64,000 bases of DNA from Xenophilus sp. E41 (lineage in GTDB: Bacteria > Pseudomonadota > Gammaproteobacteria > Burkholderiales > Burkholderiaceae_C): assembly GCF_003671765.1 (NCBI RefSeq), contig NZ_QPIB01000008.1:186001-250000 (forward strand), written 5' to 3'. Positions 28,931-37,691 of this stretch are shown in pieces (positions within the stretch are counted from its first letter, which is position 1; every line of letters starts with the position of its first letter). The notes below the pieces were generated by a model. That model was not told the origin of the DNA, did not search any database, and saw only the letters and a list, made by a program, of their open reading frames with translations. Position numbers and translations under genes: made by a program.

Positions 28931-29740
28931 ATGTTTCGCACCCAATTATCGGCCGTCCCCGTCTGGCTCGCCCTCGCAGCAGGGGTCGCCCTGACGGCCG
29001 GGTGCTCGTCGACCAAGGAAGACCGCACGGCGAACTGGAGCCCCAACCGGATCTATGCCGAGGCCAAGGAAGAAGCCGACGGCGGCTCCTACGACAAGGC
29101 CGTGCCGCTGTACGAGAAGCTCGAGGGCCGCGCCGCAGGGACGCCGCTGGCCCAGCAGGCGCAGCTGGACAAGGCCTACGCCCAGTACAAGGGCGGCGAC
29201 CGGACCCAGGCGATCGCCACGCTCGACCGCTTCATGAAGCTGCACCCGGCCAGCCCCGCACTGGACTACGCGCTGTACCTCAAGGGCGTGGTGAACTTCA
29301 ACGACGACCTGGGCATGTTCTCGTGGCTCACGCGCCAGGACCTGTCGGAGCGCGACCAGAAGGCGGCCAAGGAATCGTTCCTGGCCTTCAAGGAACTGGT
29401 CGAGCGCTTCCCCGATTCGCGCTACGCGAAGGATGCGCGCGACCGCATGCGCTACATCGTCAACTCGCTGGCGCAGTACGAAGTGCACGTGGCGCGCTAC
29501 TACTACTCGCGCGGCGCCTACCTGGCGGCCATCAACCGCGCGCAGATCGCGCTCGCCGACTACCGCGAAGTGCCGGCCCTCGAAGAAGCGCTCTACATCA
29601 TGGTGCAGTCCTACGACGCGCTGGGCATGACCCAGCTGCGCGACGATGCCAAGCGCGTGCTGACGACCAACTACCCCAACAGCGAATACCTGGTGAGCGG
29701 CTTCAAGCGCAAGGACGATCCCTGGTGGAAGCTCTGGTGA
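28931..29740 (+). CDS. bamD: Outer membrane protein assembly factor BamD (lipoprotein)
   Basis: A 269-residue essential lipoprotein of the BAM complex. Lipobox LTAGC (Cys25) is followed by five TPR-type repeats (SPNRIYAEAKEEADGGSYDK, SPALDYALYLKGVVNF, YYYSRGAYLAAINRAQ). BamD binds BamA and the C-terminal signal of outer-membrane proteins. Start MFRTQLSAVP is chosen because it gives a normal lipoprotein signal; eleven upstream codons belong to the promoter region. A terminator follows. Confidence 0.95.
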   Translation: MFRTQLSAVPVWLALAAGVALTAGCSSTKEDRTANWSPNRIYAEAKEEADGGSYDKAVPLYEKLEGRAAGTPLAQQAQLDKAYAQYKGGDRTQAIATLDRFMKLHPASPALDYALYLKGVVNFNDDLGMFSWLTRQDLSERDQKAAKESFLAFKELVERFPDSRYAKDARDRMRYIVNSLAQYEVHVARYYYSRGAYLAAINRAQIALADYREVPALEEALYIMVQSYDALGMTQLRDDAKRVLTTNYPNSEYLVSGFKRKDDPWWKLW

Positions 29741-29773
29741 GAGCGCCCGCTGCTCGGCGCCCCACCTGATTCC

Positions 29774-29804
29774 ACGGCCGCCCTGTGCGGCCGTCGTGCT
29801 TTTT
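29774..29804 (+). terminator. Rho-independent terminator after bamD
   Basis: ACGGCCGC-N5-GCGGCCGT is followed by CGTGC and a TTTTT run, 33 bases after the bamD stop. Confidence 0.85.
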
Positions 29805-29830
29805 CATCGCCGGGCCGCCCCAAGATGGAA

Positions 29831-29885
29831 AAGGCGCCCCCTCGGGGGGCAGCGGACCTCGCCAAGCGGGGGAGCGTGGGGGCCT
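29831..29885. repeat. GC-rich intergenic repeat (GCCCCCTCGGGGGGC type)
   Basis: A hairpin GCCCCCTCGGGGGGC, then GCAGCGGACC, then GGGGGAGCGTGGGGGCC. I recall similar blocks between genes in related Comamonadaceae genomes (unverified). It lies between the convergent bamD and dinG genes. Confidence 0.55.
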
Positions 29886-29890
29886 TCTTC

Positions 29891-31903
29891 TCATGGAGCC
29901 GATGCGAGCAAGTCGTCGAATGCCGCGTCGAGTGCCTGGGCGTCGTCCAGGCGCCGCATCGGCGGCAGGGCCTGCAGCAGGCGGCGGCCGTAGCCCATGG
30001 CGGTCAGGCGCGTGTCGCACACCGCGAGCACCCCGCGGTCGCTCTCGCGCCGGATGAGGCGCCCCGCGCCCTGCTTGAGCGCCACGGCAGCCTCCGGAAC
30101 GAAGTAGTCGTTGAAGCCGCTGCGCCCTTGCGACTCCAGCCGCCTGGAGCGCGCCTCGACCAGCGGGTCGTTGGGCGGCGGAAAGGGCAGCTTGTCGATC
30201 ACCACGAACTGCAGCGCATCGCCCGGCGCATCGAAGCCCTCCCAGAACGAGGCCGAAGCGACCAGCACGCAGCCCTTGCGGCCGGCCGAGGCACCCTCGC
30301 GGAAGCGCTCCATCAACACCCGCTTGGGCAACTCGCCCTGCACGAGCACTTCGAGGTCGGCCCCGCCGGTCTGCGCCCTCTGGCGCAACAGATCACCGAT
30401 CGTCCGTAGCGCGCGCAAGGTGGTCGTCAACACGAGGGTGCGGCCGCCGAGCCGTTCGGCGCCGTGCGCCGCGAGCCGGGCCACCTCGGCACTGTGCGCG
30501 GGATCGTTCGGCTTCGGAAAGCTGCGCGGCACGTAGAGCGCGGCCTGCTCGCCGTAGTCGAAGGGGCTGCTCACGCGCAGGATCTGCGCGTCGCTCAACC
30601 CGCAGGGCTCGGTGAACCAGCGCAGGCGCGGGTCGTCGCCGAGGGTGGCGGAGGTGAAGATCCAGGCCCGACCGTCGGCGGACGCATCACCGTCCTGCGG
30701 CGCGCGGTCGGTCTTGAGCACTCGCTTGCGCACCGCATCCGCGATGTCCAGCGGCGATTCGACCAGCCGCAGCTGCGTGCCCACGTCGACCCAGCGCACC
30801 GCCTCGGGCGCGCACGGCTGGGCGAGCCGCTCGGCGCGCTCGAGCATCTGGGCGGCGCGCTCGTGCAGGCGCACGAAGTCCGGCGCGATCTCGCTGACCG
30901 TGTCCAGGGCTTCCATGGAGTCATGAAGGCTGCGGCGCAGTGCTTCCAGGCTCTCCTGCCATGGCCTCTCGGCGACGCCTTCGGGCGCGGGCCCGGCCCA
31001 GCGCAGCTTGGCGCCCGGCCATGACTTGCCGACGGACAGCCGCAGTTCGCGCGCGGCCCGGTCCAGGCTCGCCACGACCTGCTGCCAGTCGGCCAGGCCG
31101 CGCGCCTGCTGCAGGCCCGCGGCCAGCACGTCGCGCGCGAAATCGAGGACCTGTCCCGTGCCCAGCTGCAGCCCGAGGAACTGGACGCCGGTCTCGTTGA
31201 GCTGGTGCGCCTCGTCGAACACCACGACGCGCACGCTCGGCAACAGCTCGGCCATGCCCGACTCGCGCACCGCGAGGTCGGCGAAGAAGAGATGGTGGTT
31301 GATCACGACCACGTCAGCGGCCAGCGCCTCGCGGCGCGCGAGGTTCACATGGCAGGCCTTGAACTGCGGGCACTGCGCGCCCAGACAGTTGTCGCGGGTG
31401 GAAGTCACCAGCGGAATCACGGGCGAGCGCTCGTCGAGACCAGGCAGCTCGGCCAGGTCGCCGGTGCGTGTGCCCAGCGACCACTGCTCGATCTTGCCCA
31501 GGGTGCGCGCCATGCCGCGCTCCACGCCTGCGTCGTGCCGGGCCAATCCCAGGCGGTGCAGGCACAGGTAGCTCGCGCGCCCCTTGAGCAGCGCCGTCTT
31601 CAGTGGCAGGCCCAGCGCCTCGACCAGGCGCGGCAGGTCGCGGCCGAACAGCTGGTCCTGCAGGGCCTTGGTGGCCGTCGACAGCAGCACGCGTTCGCCG
31701 CTGAGCAACGCCGGCACCAGATAGGAAAAGGTCTTGCCGACACCGGTGCCGGCTTCGGCCACCAGGACGCCGCCGCGGTCGATGGTGTCGGCCACCGCCA
31801 GCGCCATCTGCGTCTGGCCGCTGCGCACGCGAAAGTGCTCGGCCGCGCGCGACAGCACGCCGTCCTCGGCAAAAGCGCCTTCGACCTCGTCGCGCAGCGC
31901 CAT
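29891..31903 (-). CDS. dinG: ATP-dependent DNA helicase DinG-type (XPD-like, Fe-S)
   Basis: A 670-residue superfamily 2 helicase. Walker A is EAGTGVGKT (about 50-58) and Walker B is VVFDEAHQLNE. Four Cys between motifs Ia and II (SYLCLHR, CLGAQC and KAC) match the XPD/DinG 4Fe-4S site. Family members unwind R-loops, D-loops and G4 with 5'-3' polarity. E. coli YoaA is a close alternative. Its ATG overlaps the stop of the DUF465 gene by one base (TGATG). Confidence 0.9.
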   Translation of the reverse strand: MALRDEVEGAFAEDGVLSRAAEHFRVRSGQTQMALAVADTIDRGGVLVAEAGTGVGKTFSYLVPALLSGERVLLSTATKALQDQLFGRDLPRLVEALGLPLKTALLKGRASYLCLHRLGLARHDAGVERGMARTLGKIEQWSLGTRTGDLAELPGLDERSPVIPLVTSTRDNCLGAQCPQFKACHVNLARREALAADVVVINHHLFFADLAVRESGMAELLPSVRVVVFDEAHQLNETGVQFLGLQLGTGQVLDFARDVLAAGLQQARGLADWQQVVASLDRAARELRLSVGKSWPGAKLRWAGPAPEGVAERPWQESLEALRRSLHDSMEALDTVSEIAPDFVRLHERAAQMLERAERLAQPCAPEAVRWVDVGTQLRLVESPLDIADAVRKRVLKTDRAPQDGDASADGRAWIFTSATLGDDPRLRWFTEPCGLSDAQILRVSSPFDYGEQAALYVPRSFPKPNDPAHSAEVARLAAHGAERLGGRTLVLTTTLRALRTIGDLLRQRAQTGGADLEVLVQGELPKRVLMERFREGASAGRKGCVLVASASFWEGFDAPGDALQFVVIDKLPFPPPNDPLVEARSRRLESQGRSGFNDYFVPEAAVALKQGAGRLIRRESDRGVLAVCDTRLTAMGYGRRLLQALPPMRRLDDAQALDAAFDDLLASAP

Positions 31904-32115
31904 CAGGCGGGCTCGGGCGGCACGAGCAGTTGCTGGGTCTTCTGGATCTCGTCGCGCAGGGCCAGGCGGCGCTTCTTCAACCGGCGCAACAGCAGCTCGT
32001 CCTGTGGCCGGGCTTCGCCCAGGCGATCAATGCTGGCATCGAGGTCGGCATGCTCGATGCGCAGCTCGATCAGACGGCGTGACAGGGAATGAAGATCGGA
32101 ATCCAAAGAGGCCAT
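31903..32115 (-). CDS. DUF465 (YdcH-like) small coiled-coil protein
   Basis: A 70-residue protein, all helical and charged (LDSDLHSLSRRLIELRIEHA, then LLLRRLKKRRLALRDEI), of the DUF465/YdcH type with an antiparallel coiled-coil hairpin. Its role is unknown. The start at MASLDSDLHSL is preferred because the longer frame reads through an AT-rich promoter region. It is translationally coupled to dinG. Confidence 0.82.
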   Translation of the reverse strand: MASLDSDLHSLSRRLIELRIEHADLDASIDRLGEARPQDELLLRRLKKRRLALRDEIQKTQQLLVPPEPA

Positions 32116-32221
32116 CAGTGTGAAAAAAGACCACCGATGTTCAACAGATAATACGCGCTCCTCCTTGGCCTTCCGGCCGGTGCGCACATCCGGTCTCGCC
32201 ATCCTCACCGCCCTCCCCCCG

Positions 32222-32995
32222 ATGCCCCGAGGCTTCCGACTCACTGCGGCCACCGGCCTCCATCAAGGCGACCGGCCCTACCAGCAGGACCAGGTCCTGC
32301 TGATCGCGCATCCGCGCGTGCCCGGCTGCATCCTGGCCGTGGTGGCCGACGGCATGGGCGGGCGCAGTGGCGGGCGCAAGGCCTCGGACCAGGTGCTGCT
32401 CACCGCACGCCAGCTCTTCGAGCGCTACGCGCCCGATGCGCAGCCGGCGTCGGCCCTGCTGCGCCAGGTGGTGGAGGACGCACACACGGTCATCAAGCTC
32501 ACGGCGATCTCGAGCGAGCAGGAGCCGCACAGCACGGTGGCGGGCTTCCTGCTCAACCCGGGGGGCGACGGCGCGTGGATCCATGCCGGCGACTCGCGGG
32601 TCTACCTGTTCCGCAAGGGTCGGCTGGTGCGGCGCACGCGCGACCATTCCTATGTCGAAGTGCTGATCGAGCGCGGTGAGCTGACCGAAGACGAGGCGAT
32701 GCGCCACCCCCAGGCCAACATCCTGGTCGGCTGCCTCGGGATGCACGCCACGCCGCCGCCGATCGACGTGCATGAGATGGAGCCCCTCGGCGCCGGTGAC
32801 GCGCTGCTGGCCTGCAGCGATGGCCTGTGGCACTACTTCACGCCCGAGGAACTGGGCGCGGTGATCGCCGAACAGTCGCCGCGCGAGGCGGTGGCGCTGC
32901 TGGTGTCGGAGGCGCGCCAGCGGGCGCACGGCACGGGCGACAACCTCTCGCTGGCCCTGCTCAAGCTCGAGGCGCTGCCCAGCGCGGCCGGCTGA
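32222..32995 (+). CDS. PP2C-family serine/threonine protein phosphatase
   Basis: A 257-residue PPM/PP2C phosphatase of the bacterial Stp type. Metal-binding Asp residues fall in DRPYQQDQ, VVADGMGG (Asp43), SDGLW and GTGDNLS, so the di-Mn site is complete. The substrate kinase is not in the window. Start is uncertain: a GTG at 32120 would add 34 non-homologous residues across the promoter region, whereas MPRGFRLTAATGLHQG begins with the fold. It is divergent from the DUF465/dinG pair and ends 6 bases from the convergent 33002 gene. Confidence 0.85.
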   Translation: MPRGFRLTAATGLHQGDRPYQQDQVLLIAHPRVPGCILAVVADGMGGRSGGRKASDQVLLTARQLFERYAPDAQPASALLRQVVEDAHTVIKLTAISSEQEPHSTVAGFLLNPGGDGAWIHAGDSRVYLFRKGRLVRRTRDHSYVEVLIERGELTEDEAMRHPQANILVGCLGMHATPPPIDVHEMEPLGAGDALLACSDGLWHYFTPEELGAVIAEQSPREAVALLVSEARQRAHGTGDNLSLALLKLEALPSAAG

Positions 32996-33001
32996 TCCGG
33001 T

Positions 33002-33673
33002 TCAGGGCGCCGGCGGCAGCGGCGCGGCCGGCGGCTTGGTCTGGCTGGCGTTGCGGCGATCACGCTCGGCACGGCGGCGCTCGGCCGCAGCCTGCTTGCG
33101 CTGGTAGCGGTCGAGCTGCACCGGCGCCTGGGCGGCCCGGCCGGCGGCCTTGGCCTCGTCCTGCACATGGCGCTGCTGCTTGTTCTCGAAGGCCTGCTCG
33201 CGCTGCTGCGCTTGCGCCGCGGTGTTCGCACGGCTCTGTGCGTGGTCGGCCGCGCGTTGCTCGCGGTCGCGCTGAGCCTGGCGAGCCTGCTCCTGCTGCT
33301 CGGGGCGGTCCTGCGTGCGCGGCGTGGCCTGCTTCTGATCCAGCCGCCGCAGCTGCTCGGCCCCGCGGCGCTTGCGTTCGATGTCGTTGATCGCCGCTTC
33401 CTGGCGCTTCAGGTCATCGGTCTGGGCACGGCGCCGGGCGCGGCTGTCGCGCAGGCAGTTGTCGACGGCGAAGCGCTGGTAGCAGGCGGCCTCTTCCTGC
33501 TGGAAGCGCGCCTCGATGGCCTTTCGCTCGGCCGCGATGCGATCGCGTTCGGGCTGGTAGTTCTTCTGTGCCCCCGCCGCACCCTGCGAGCCGGCGGGTC
33601 CCGATTGGGCGAAGGCTGCGCCGGCGCCGAACGCGAGCGCCAGGAAGACGGCCAGGGAAGAACGCAGGATCAT
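33002..33673 (-). CDS. Secreted Gln/Arg-rich coiled-coil protein, unknown function
   Basis: A 223-residue protein. The N-terminus MILRSSLAVFLALAFGAGAA ending FAQS is a signal peptide. A two-Cys segment follows (ACYQRFAVDNCLRDSR), then a long helix rich in Gln, Arg, Ala and Glu (about 95-205) and a Pro-rich end (PPAAPLPPAP). The two Cys could form a disulfide in the periplasm. The ATG overlaps the zapE stop by four bases (ATGA). I do not know the family. The upstream in-frame stretch overlapping zapE is a shadow. Confidence 0.75.
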   Translation of the reverse strand: MILRSSLAVFLALAFGAGAAFAQSGPAGSQGAAGAQKNYQPERDRIAAERKAIEARFQQEEAACYQRFAVDNCLRDSRARRRAQTDDLKRQEAAINDIERKRRGAEQLRRLDQKQATPRTQDRPEQQEQARQAQRDREQRAADHAQSRANTAAQAQQREQAFENKQQRHVQDEAKAAGRAAQAPVQLDRYQRKQAAAERRRAERDRRNASQTKPPAAPLPPAP

Positions 33674-34770
33674 GTGAGGCGGGTATCGACAGTGCGGCGC
33701 TCCAGCGCCAGGAATTCGGTCGACTGCATCTCGTTGAGGCGCGACACGGTGCGCGGAAACTCGTGGGCCAGCGGGCCTTCGGTGTACAACGCCTCCGGTT
33801 CGACGGCCGCCGACATGATGAGCTTCACCCGCCGATCGTAGAACACGTCCACCAGCCAGGTGAAACGGCGTGCTTCCGAGGCCATGCGCACCGGCATGTG
33901 GGGCACGTCGGACAGCAGCACGGTGTGGAACTGGCTCGCGATCTCGAGGTAGTCGTTCATCGAGCGCGGGCCGCCGCACAGGGTCTTGAAGTCGAACCAC
34001 ACCACGCCGCCGGCGCGGCGCCGCGCGCGGATCTCGCGCTGCTCGATGTGCAGGATCGGGCTGTCGTCGCCCTTCTCGGCCAGCTTGTCGAACAGGTGGC
34101 GCATCTCCTTCTCGGCCGCCGCATCGTTGGGCGTGAGGTACAGGCGCGCCTGCTCCAGCGTACGGCGCCGGTAGTCGGTGCCGTTGTCGACGTTGATGAC
34201 CTCCAGCTTTCGATTCAGCAGTTCGATGGCCGGCAGGATGCGGTCACGGTGCAGGCCGCCAGGGTACAGGTCGTCGGGCTTGAAGTTGGAGGTGGTGACG
34301 AAGCCCACCCCGTTGTCGAACAGCGCCACCAGCAGGCGATGCAGGATCATCGCGTCGGTGATGTCGGCGACGTGGAACTCGTCGAAGCAGATCAGCTTGA
34401 AGCGCTTGGCGATGCGCTTGCCCAGCTCGTCGAGTGGGTTCTGGATGCCCTGCAGGTCCGCCAGCTCGCGGTGCACCTCACGCATGAACTCGTGGAAGTG
34501 CAGGCGCGTCTTGCGGTTCAGCGGCACCGCGTTGAAGAAGCAGTCCATCAGGAAGCTCTTGCCGCGGCCGACGCCACCGTACATGTAGACCCCGCGCGGG
34601 ATCTCCGGCCGGTGGATCAGCTTCTTGAACGCGTTGGAACGCTGCGTCTTGTACTCGGCCCATTCACGGGCGCAGCGGTCGAGCGCTTCCACGGCACGCA
34701 GCTGTGCGGGATCGCTCTGGAAGCCGCGCTGCTTGAGCTCGGCCTCGTAGGCTTGCTTGACGGAGATCAC
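33670..34770 (-). CDS. zapE: Cell division ATPase ZapE (AFG1 family)
   Basis: A 366-residue AFG1/LACE1-type AAA ATPase. Walker A is GGVGRGKSFLMD and Walker B is LICFDEFHVAD. In E. coli ZapE joins the Z-ring during late division and under heat; mitochondrial AFG1 assists degradation of inner-membrane proteins. It lies immediately downstream of the 2-oxoglutarate dehydrogenase operon, separated by a repeat copy (34794-34854), and is coupled to a secreted protein gene. Confidence 0.92.
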   Translation of the reverse strand: MISVKQAYEAELKQRGFQSDPAQLRAVEALDRCAREWAEYKTQRSNAFKKLIHRPEIPRGVYMYGGVGRGKSFLMDCFFNAVPLNRKTRLHFHEFMREVHRELADLQGIQNPLDELGKRIAKRFKLICFDEFHVADITDAMILHRLLVALFDNGVGFVTTSNFKPDDLYPGGLHRDRILPAIELLNRKLEVINVDNGTDYRRRTLEQARLYLTPNDAAAEKEMRHLFDKLAEKGDDSPILHIEQREIRARRRAGGVVWFDFKTLCGGPRSMNDYLEIASQFHTVLLSDVPHMPVRMASEARRFTWLVDVFYDRRVKLIMSAAVEPEALYTEGPLAHEFPRTVSRLNEMQSTEFLALERRTVDTRLT

Positions 34771-34793
34771 CAGGATGCAGGCACGGCGAGACC

Positions 34794-34854
34794 GCTATGA
34801 ATTCATAGCTGCACGCGCCCGTTGGGCGGGCGCTGCAGCCCGATTTCACTCGAA
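34794..34854. repeat. Dispersed repeat, copy 5 (intergenic, best palindrome)
   Basis: It contains the perfect palindrome CTATGAATTCATAG (34795-34808) followed by GCGCCCGTTGGGCGGGCGC, which can fold as a second hairpin, then TGCAGCCCGATTTCA. It lies between lpdA and zapE and may be the cleanest reference copy of the family. Confidence 0.75.
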
Positions 34855-34871
34855 TCCCGCCGACACGCCGA

Positions 34872-36305
34872 TCAGAAGTTCAGCGTGCGCTTGTCCACGG
34901 CCAGGGCCGCTTCCTTGGTCGCTTCCGACAGCGAGGGGTGCGCATGGCAGATGCGCGCGATGTCCTCGCTGCTCGCCTTGAACTCCATCGCCACCACGGC
35001 TTCCGAGATCAGCTCGCTGACCTGTGGGCCGACCATGTGCACGCCGAGGATCTCGTCCGTCGTCGCGTCGGCCAGGAACTTGACCATGCCGGTGGTGTCG
35101 CCCAGCGCGCGTGCGCGGCCGTTGGCCAGGAAGGGGAAGGTGCCGGCCTTGTAGGCGCGGCCACTGGCCTTGAGCTGCTGCTCGGTCTGGCCGACCCACG
35201 CGATCTCGGGGCTGGTGTAGATGACCCACGGGATGGTGTTGAAGTTGACGTGCCCGTGCTGGCCCGCCATGCGCTCGGCCACCGCCACGCCCTCTTCCTC
35301 GGCCTTGTGCGCGAGCATCGGGCCGCGCACCACGTCGCCGATCGCCCAGACGCCCGGCAGGTTGGTCTTGCACTCGTCGTCGACCACGATCGCGCCGCGG
35401 TCGTCGAGCTTCAGGCCCACCGCTTCGGCATCGAGGCCGATGGTGTTGGGCACGCGACCGATGGAGACGATCAGCTTGTCGACCTCCAGCGTCTGCGCTT
35501 CGCCCTTGGCGTTGGTCCAGGCGATCGACACGCCCTTCTTGCCCGAGCTGATCTCGCCGACCTTCACGCCGAGTTCGATCTTCAGGCCCTGCTTGTCGAA
35601 GGCCTTCTTCGCTTCCTTGGCGATCTGCTCGTCGACGGCGCCCAGGAAGCTGGGCAGCGCCTCGAGCACCGTCACCTCGGCGCCCAGGCGGCGCCACACG
35701 GAGCCCATCTCCAGGCCGATCACGCCGGAGCCGATGAGCGCCAGCTTCCTGGGCACGGCACCGATGCGCAGCGCGCCGTCGTTCGAGAGGATGTTCTCCT
35801 CGTCGAAGGGCGCCCCGGGCAGTGCACGCGCGTTGGAGCCCGTGGCCACGATGATCTGCTTGCCGACGATGGACTCCTCGGCCGCGCCGGTCACCTTGAT
35901 CTCGTAGCCGGCATCGGACGCCTTCACGAAGGCGCCGCGGCCGTGGAAGAACGTGACCTTGTTCTTCTTGAACAGGTACAGGATGCCGTCGTTGTTCTGC
36001 TTCACGACCGCGTCCTTGCGCGCCAGCATCTTGCCCACGTCCAGCCCGAGGCCCTTGACCTCGATGCCGTGCTCGGCGAAGTGCTTGCCCGCGTGCTCGT
36101 AGTGCTCCGAGGACTGCAGCAGCGCCTTCGAGGGGATGCAGCCCACGTTGGTGCAGGTGCCGCCCGGTGCGGGCTTGCCGTCCTTGTTCTTCCACTCGTC
36201 GATGCAGGCGACGTTGAAGCCCAGTTGCGCGGCGCGGATGGCGGCGATGTAGCCGCCGGGGCCGCCGCCGATGACGATAACGTCGAATTGCTTGGTGTCA
36301 GCCAT
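34872..36305 (-). CDS. lpdA: Dihydrolipoamide dehydrogenase (E3 of 2-oxoglutarate dehydrogenase)
   Basis: A 477-residue FAD disulfide oxidoreductase. FAD site [14 protein letters not shown], redox disulfide in [16 protein letters not shown] site [17 protein letters not shown] and C-terminal active-site His in [10 protein letters not shown] are all present. It reoxidises dihydrolipoyl groups of E2. It is third in odhA-odhB-lpdA, 11 bases after odhB, so it serves 2-oxoglutarate dehydrogenase; a second, lipoyl-fused E3 gene lies in the pyruvate dehydrogenase operon. Confidence 0.96.
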   Translation of the reverse strand: MADTKQFDVIVIGGGPGGYIAAIRAAQLGFNVACIDEWKNKDGKPAPGGTCTNVGCIPSKALLQSSEHYEHAGKHFAEHGIEVKGLGLDVGKMLARKDAVVKQNNDGILYLFKKNKVTFFHGRGAFVKASDAGYEIKVTGAAEESIVGKQIIVATGSNARALPGAPFDEENILSNDGALRIGAVPRKLALIGSGVIGLEMGSVWRRLGAEVTVLEALPSFLGAVDEQIAKEAKKAFDKQGLKIELGVKVGEISSGKKGVSIAWTNAKGEAQTLEVDKLIVSIGRVPNTIGLDAEAVGLKLDDRGAIVVDDECKTNLPGVWAIGDVVRGPMLAHKAEEEGVAVAERMAGQHGHVNFNTIPWVIYTSPEIAWVGQTEQQLKASGRAYKAGTFPFLANGRARALGDTTGMVKFLADATTDEILGVHMVGPQVSELISEAVVAMEFKASSEDIARICHAHPSLSEATKEAALAVDKRTLNF

Positions 36306-36316
36306 CTGCCTGGTCC

Positions 36317-37591
36317 TCAGATATCGAAGAGCAGGCGCGACGGATCTTCCAGCGCGTCCTTCATCGCCACCAGGCCCAGCACGGCTTCGCGGCCGTCGAT
36401 GATGCGGTGGTCGTAGCTCATGGCCAGGTAGTTCATCGGGCGGATGACGATCTGGCCGTTCTCGACCACGGCGCGGTCCTTGGTCGCGTGCACGCCCAGG
36501 ATGGCCGACTGCGGCGGGTTGATGATCGGGGTCGACAGCATCGAGCCGAAGGTGCCGCCGTTGGAGATGGAGAAGGTACCACCGGTCATCTCCTCGATGC
36601 CGAGCTTGCCTTCCTGGGCCTTCTTGCCGAACTCGGCAATCTTCTTCTCGATGTCGGCGAAGCTCATCTGGTCGGCATTGCGAAGGATCGGCACCACCAG
36701 GCCGCGCGGCGAACCGACGGCGATGCCGATGTCGAAGTAGCCGTGGTAGACGATGTCGTTGCCGTCGACCGAGGCGTTGAGCACCGGGTACTTCTTGAGG
36801 GCGTGCACGGCCGCCTTGACGAAGAAGCTCATGAAGCCGAGCTTGGTGCCGTGTTCCTTGGTGAAGGCGTCCTGGAACTTCTTGCGCAGTTCCATCACCG
36901 GCGCCATGTTGACCTCGTTGAAGGTGGTCAGGATGGCGTTGGTGGATTGCGACTGCAGCAGGCGCTCGGCGATGCGTGCGCGCAGGCGGCTCATCGGCAC
37001 GCGCTCCTCGGGGCGGTCGCCCAGGTCCTGGCCCTTGGGCGCAGACACCTGCGGCAGCGCGGTCTTGGGCGCGCCGGTCGGAATCTGCACGGCCGGCGTG
37101 GCGGCCGGTGCGCCGGCGCCCCTGGCCACGGCCGAGAGCACGTCGCCCTTGGTCACGCGGCCGTCCTTGCCGGTGCCGGCGACGTCGTTCACGGTGAGGT
37201 TGTTGTCGGCCAGCAGCTTGGCGGCCGAGGGCATGGCGACATCCGACTTGGCGCCGCCGGCCGGGGCAGCCGCCGCGGCGGGTGCGGGCGCTGCGGCGGC
37301 GGGCGCCGGCGCGGCAGCAGCGGGCGCGGGCGCGGCGGCAGCGGCCTTGCCTTCGGTGTCGATCTTGGCGATCAGCTGGTCGGCCACCACGGTGGCGCCG
37401 TCGCCCTGGACGATCTCGGCCAGCACGCCGGCGGCGGGCGCCGGCACTTCGAGCACGACCTTGTCGGTCTCGATCTCGATCAGGATTTCATCGGCCGCGA
37501 CGGCTTCGCCGGCCTTCTTCTTCCACTGGAGCATCGTGGCTTCGGCCACGGATTCGGACAACTGGGGAACCTTGACTTCAACGATGGACAT
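36317..37591 (-). CDS. odhB: Dihydrolipoamide succinyltransferase (E2 of 2-oxoglutarate dehydrogenase)
   Basis: A 424-residue E2 with one lipoyl domain (Lys44 in [11 protein letters not shown]), an Ala/Pro linker, a peripheral-subunit-binding domain ([20 protein letters not shown]) and the catalytic domain ending [13 protein letters not shown] with the active His and Asp. The core forms a 24-mer that takes the succinyl group from E1 to CoA. The single lipoyl domain and E2o-type [11 protein letters not shown] separate it from the two-lipoyl aceF product in this window. Confidence 0.96.
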   Translation of the reverse strand: MSIVEVKVPQLSESVAEATMLQWKKKAGEAVAADEILIEIETDKVVLEVPAPAAGVLAEIVQGDGATVVADQLIAKIDTEGKAAAAAPAPAAAAPAPAAAAPAPAAAAAPAGGAKSDVAMPSAAKLLADNNLTVNDVAGTGKDGRVTKGDVLSAVARGAGAPAATPAVQIPTGAPKTALPQVSAPKGQDLGDRPEERVPMSRLRARIAERLLQSQSTNAILTTFNEVNMAPVMELRKKFQDAFTKEHGTKLGFMSFFVKAAVHALKKYPVLNASVDGNDIVYHGYFDIGIAVGSPRGLVVPILRNADQMSFADIEKKIAEFGKKAQEGKLGIEEMTGGTFSISNGGTFGSMLSTPIINPPQSAILGVHATKDRAVVENGQIVIRPMNYLAMSYDHRIIDGREAVLGLVAMKDALEDPSRLLFDI

Positions 37592-37656
37592 TTTTTATCT
37601 CTGTCTGTTCATTTCTGGGGAGCGGTACCGGCGCGGGGCTCGGCGCACATGGACGC

Positions 37657-37681
37657 GGGCCGGCGCGCGATGCGCCGGCCC
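37657..37681 (-). other. Strong intergenic hairpin between odhA and odhB
   Basis: GGGCCGGCGC pairs perfectly with GCGCCGGCCC over a 5-base loop, 10 bases after the odhA stop. No T tract follows closely on the minus strand. It may mark an mRNA processing or stability site that sets the ratio of E1 to E2/E3. Confidence 0.6.
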
Positions 37682-37691
37682 CTTGCCCGTC

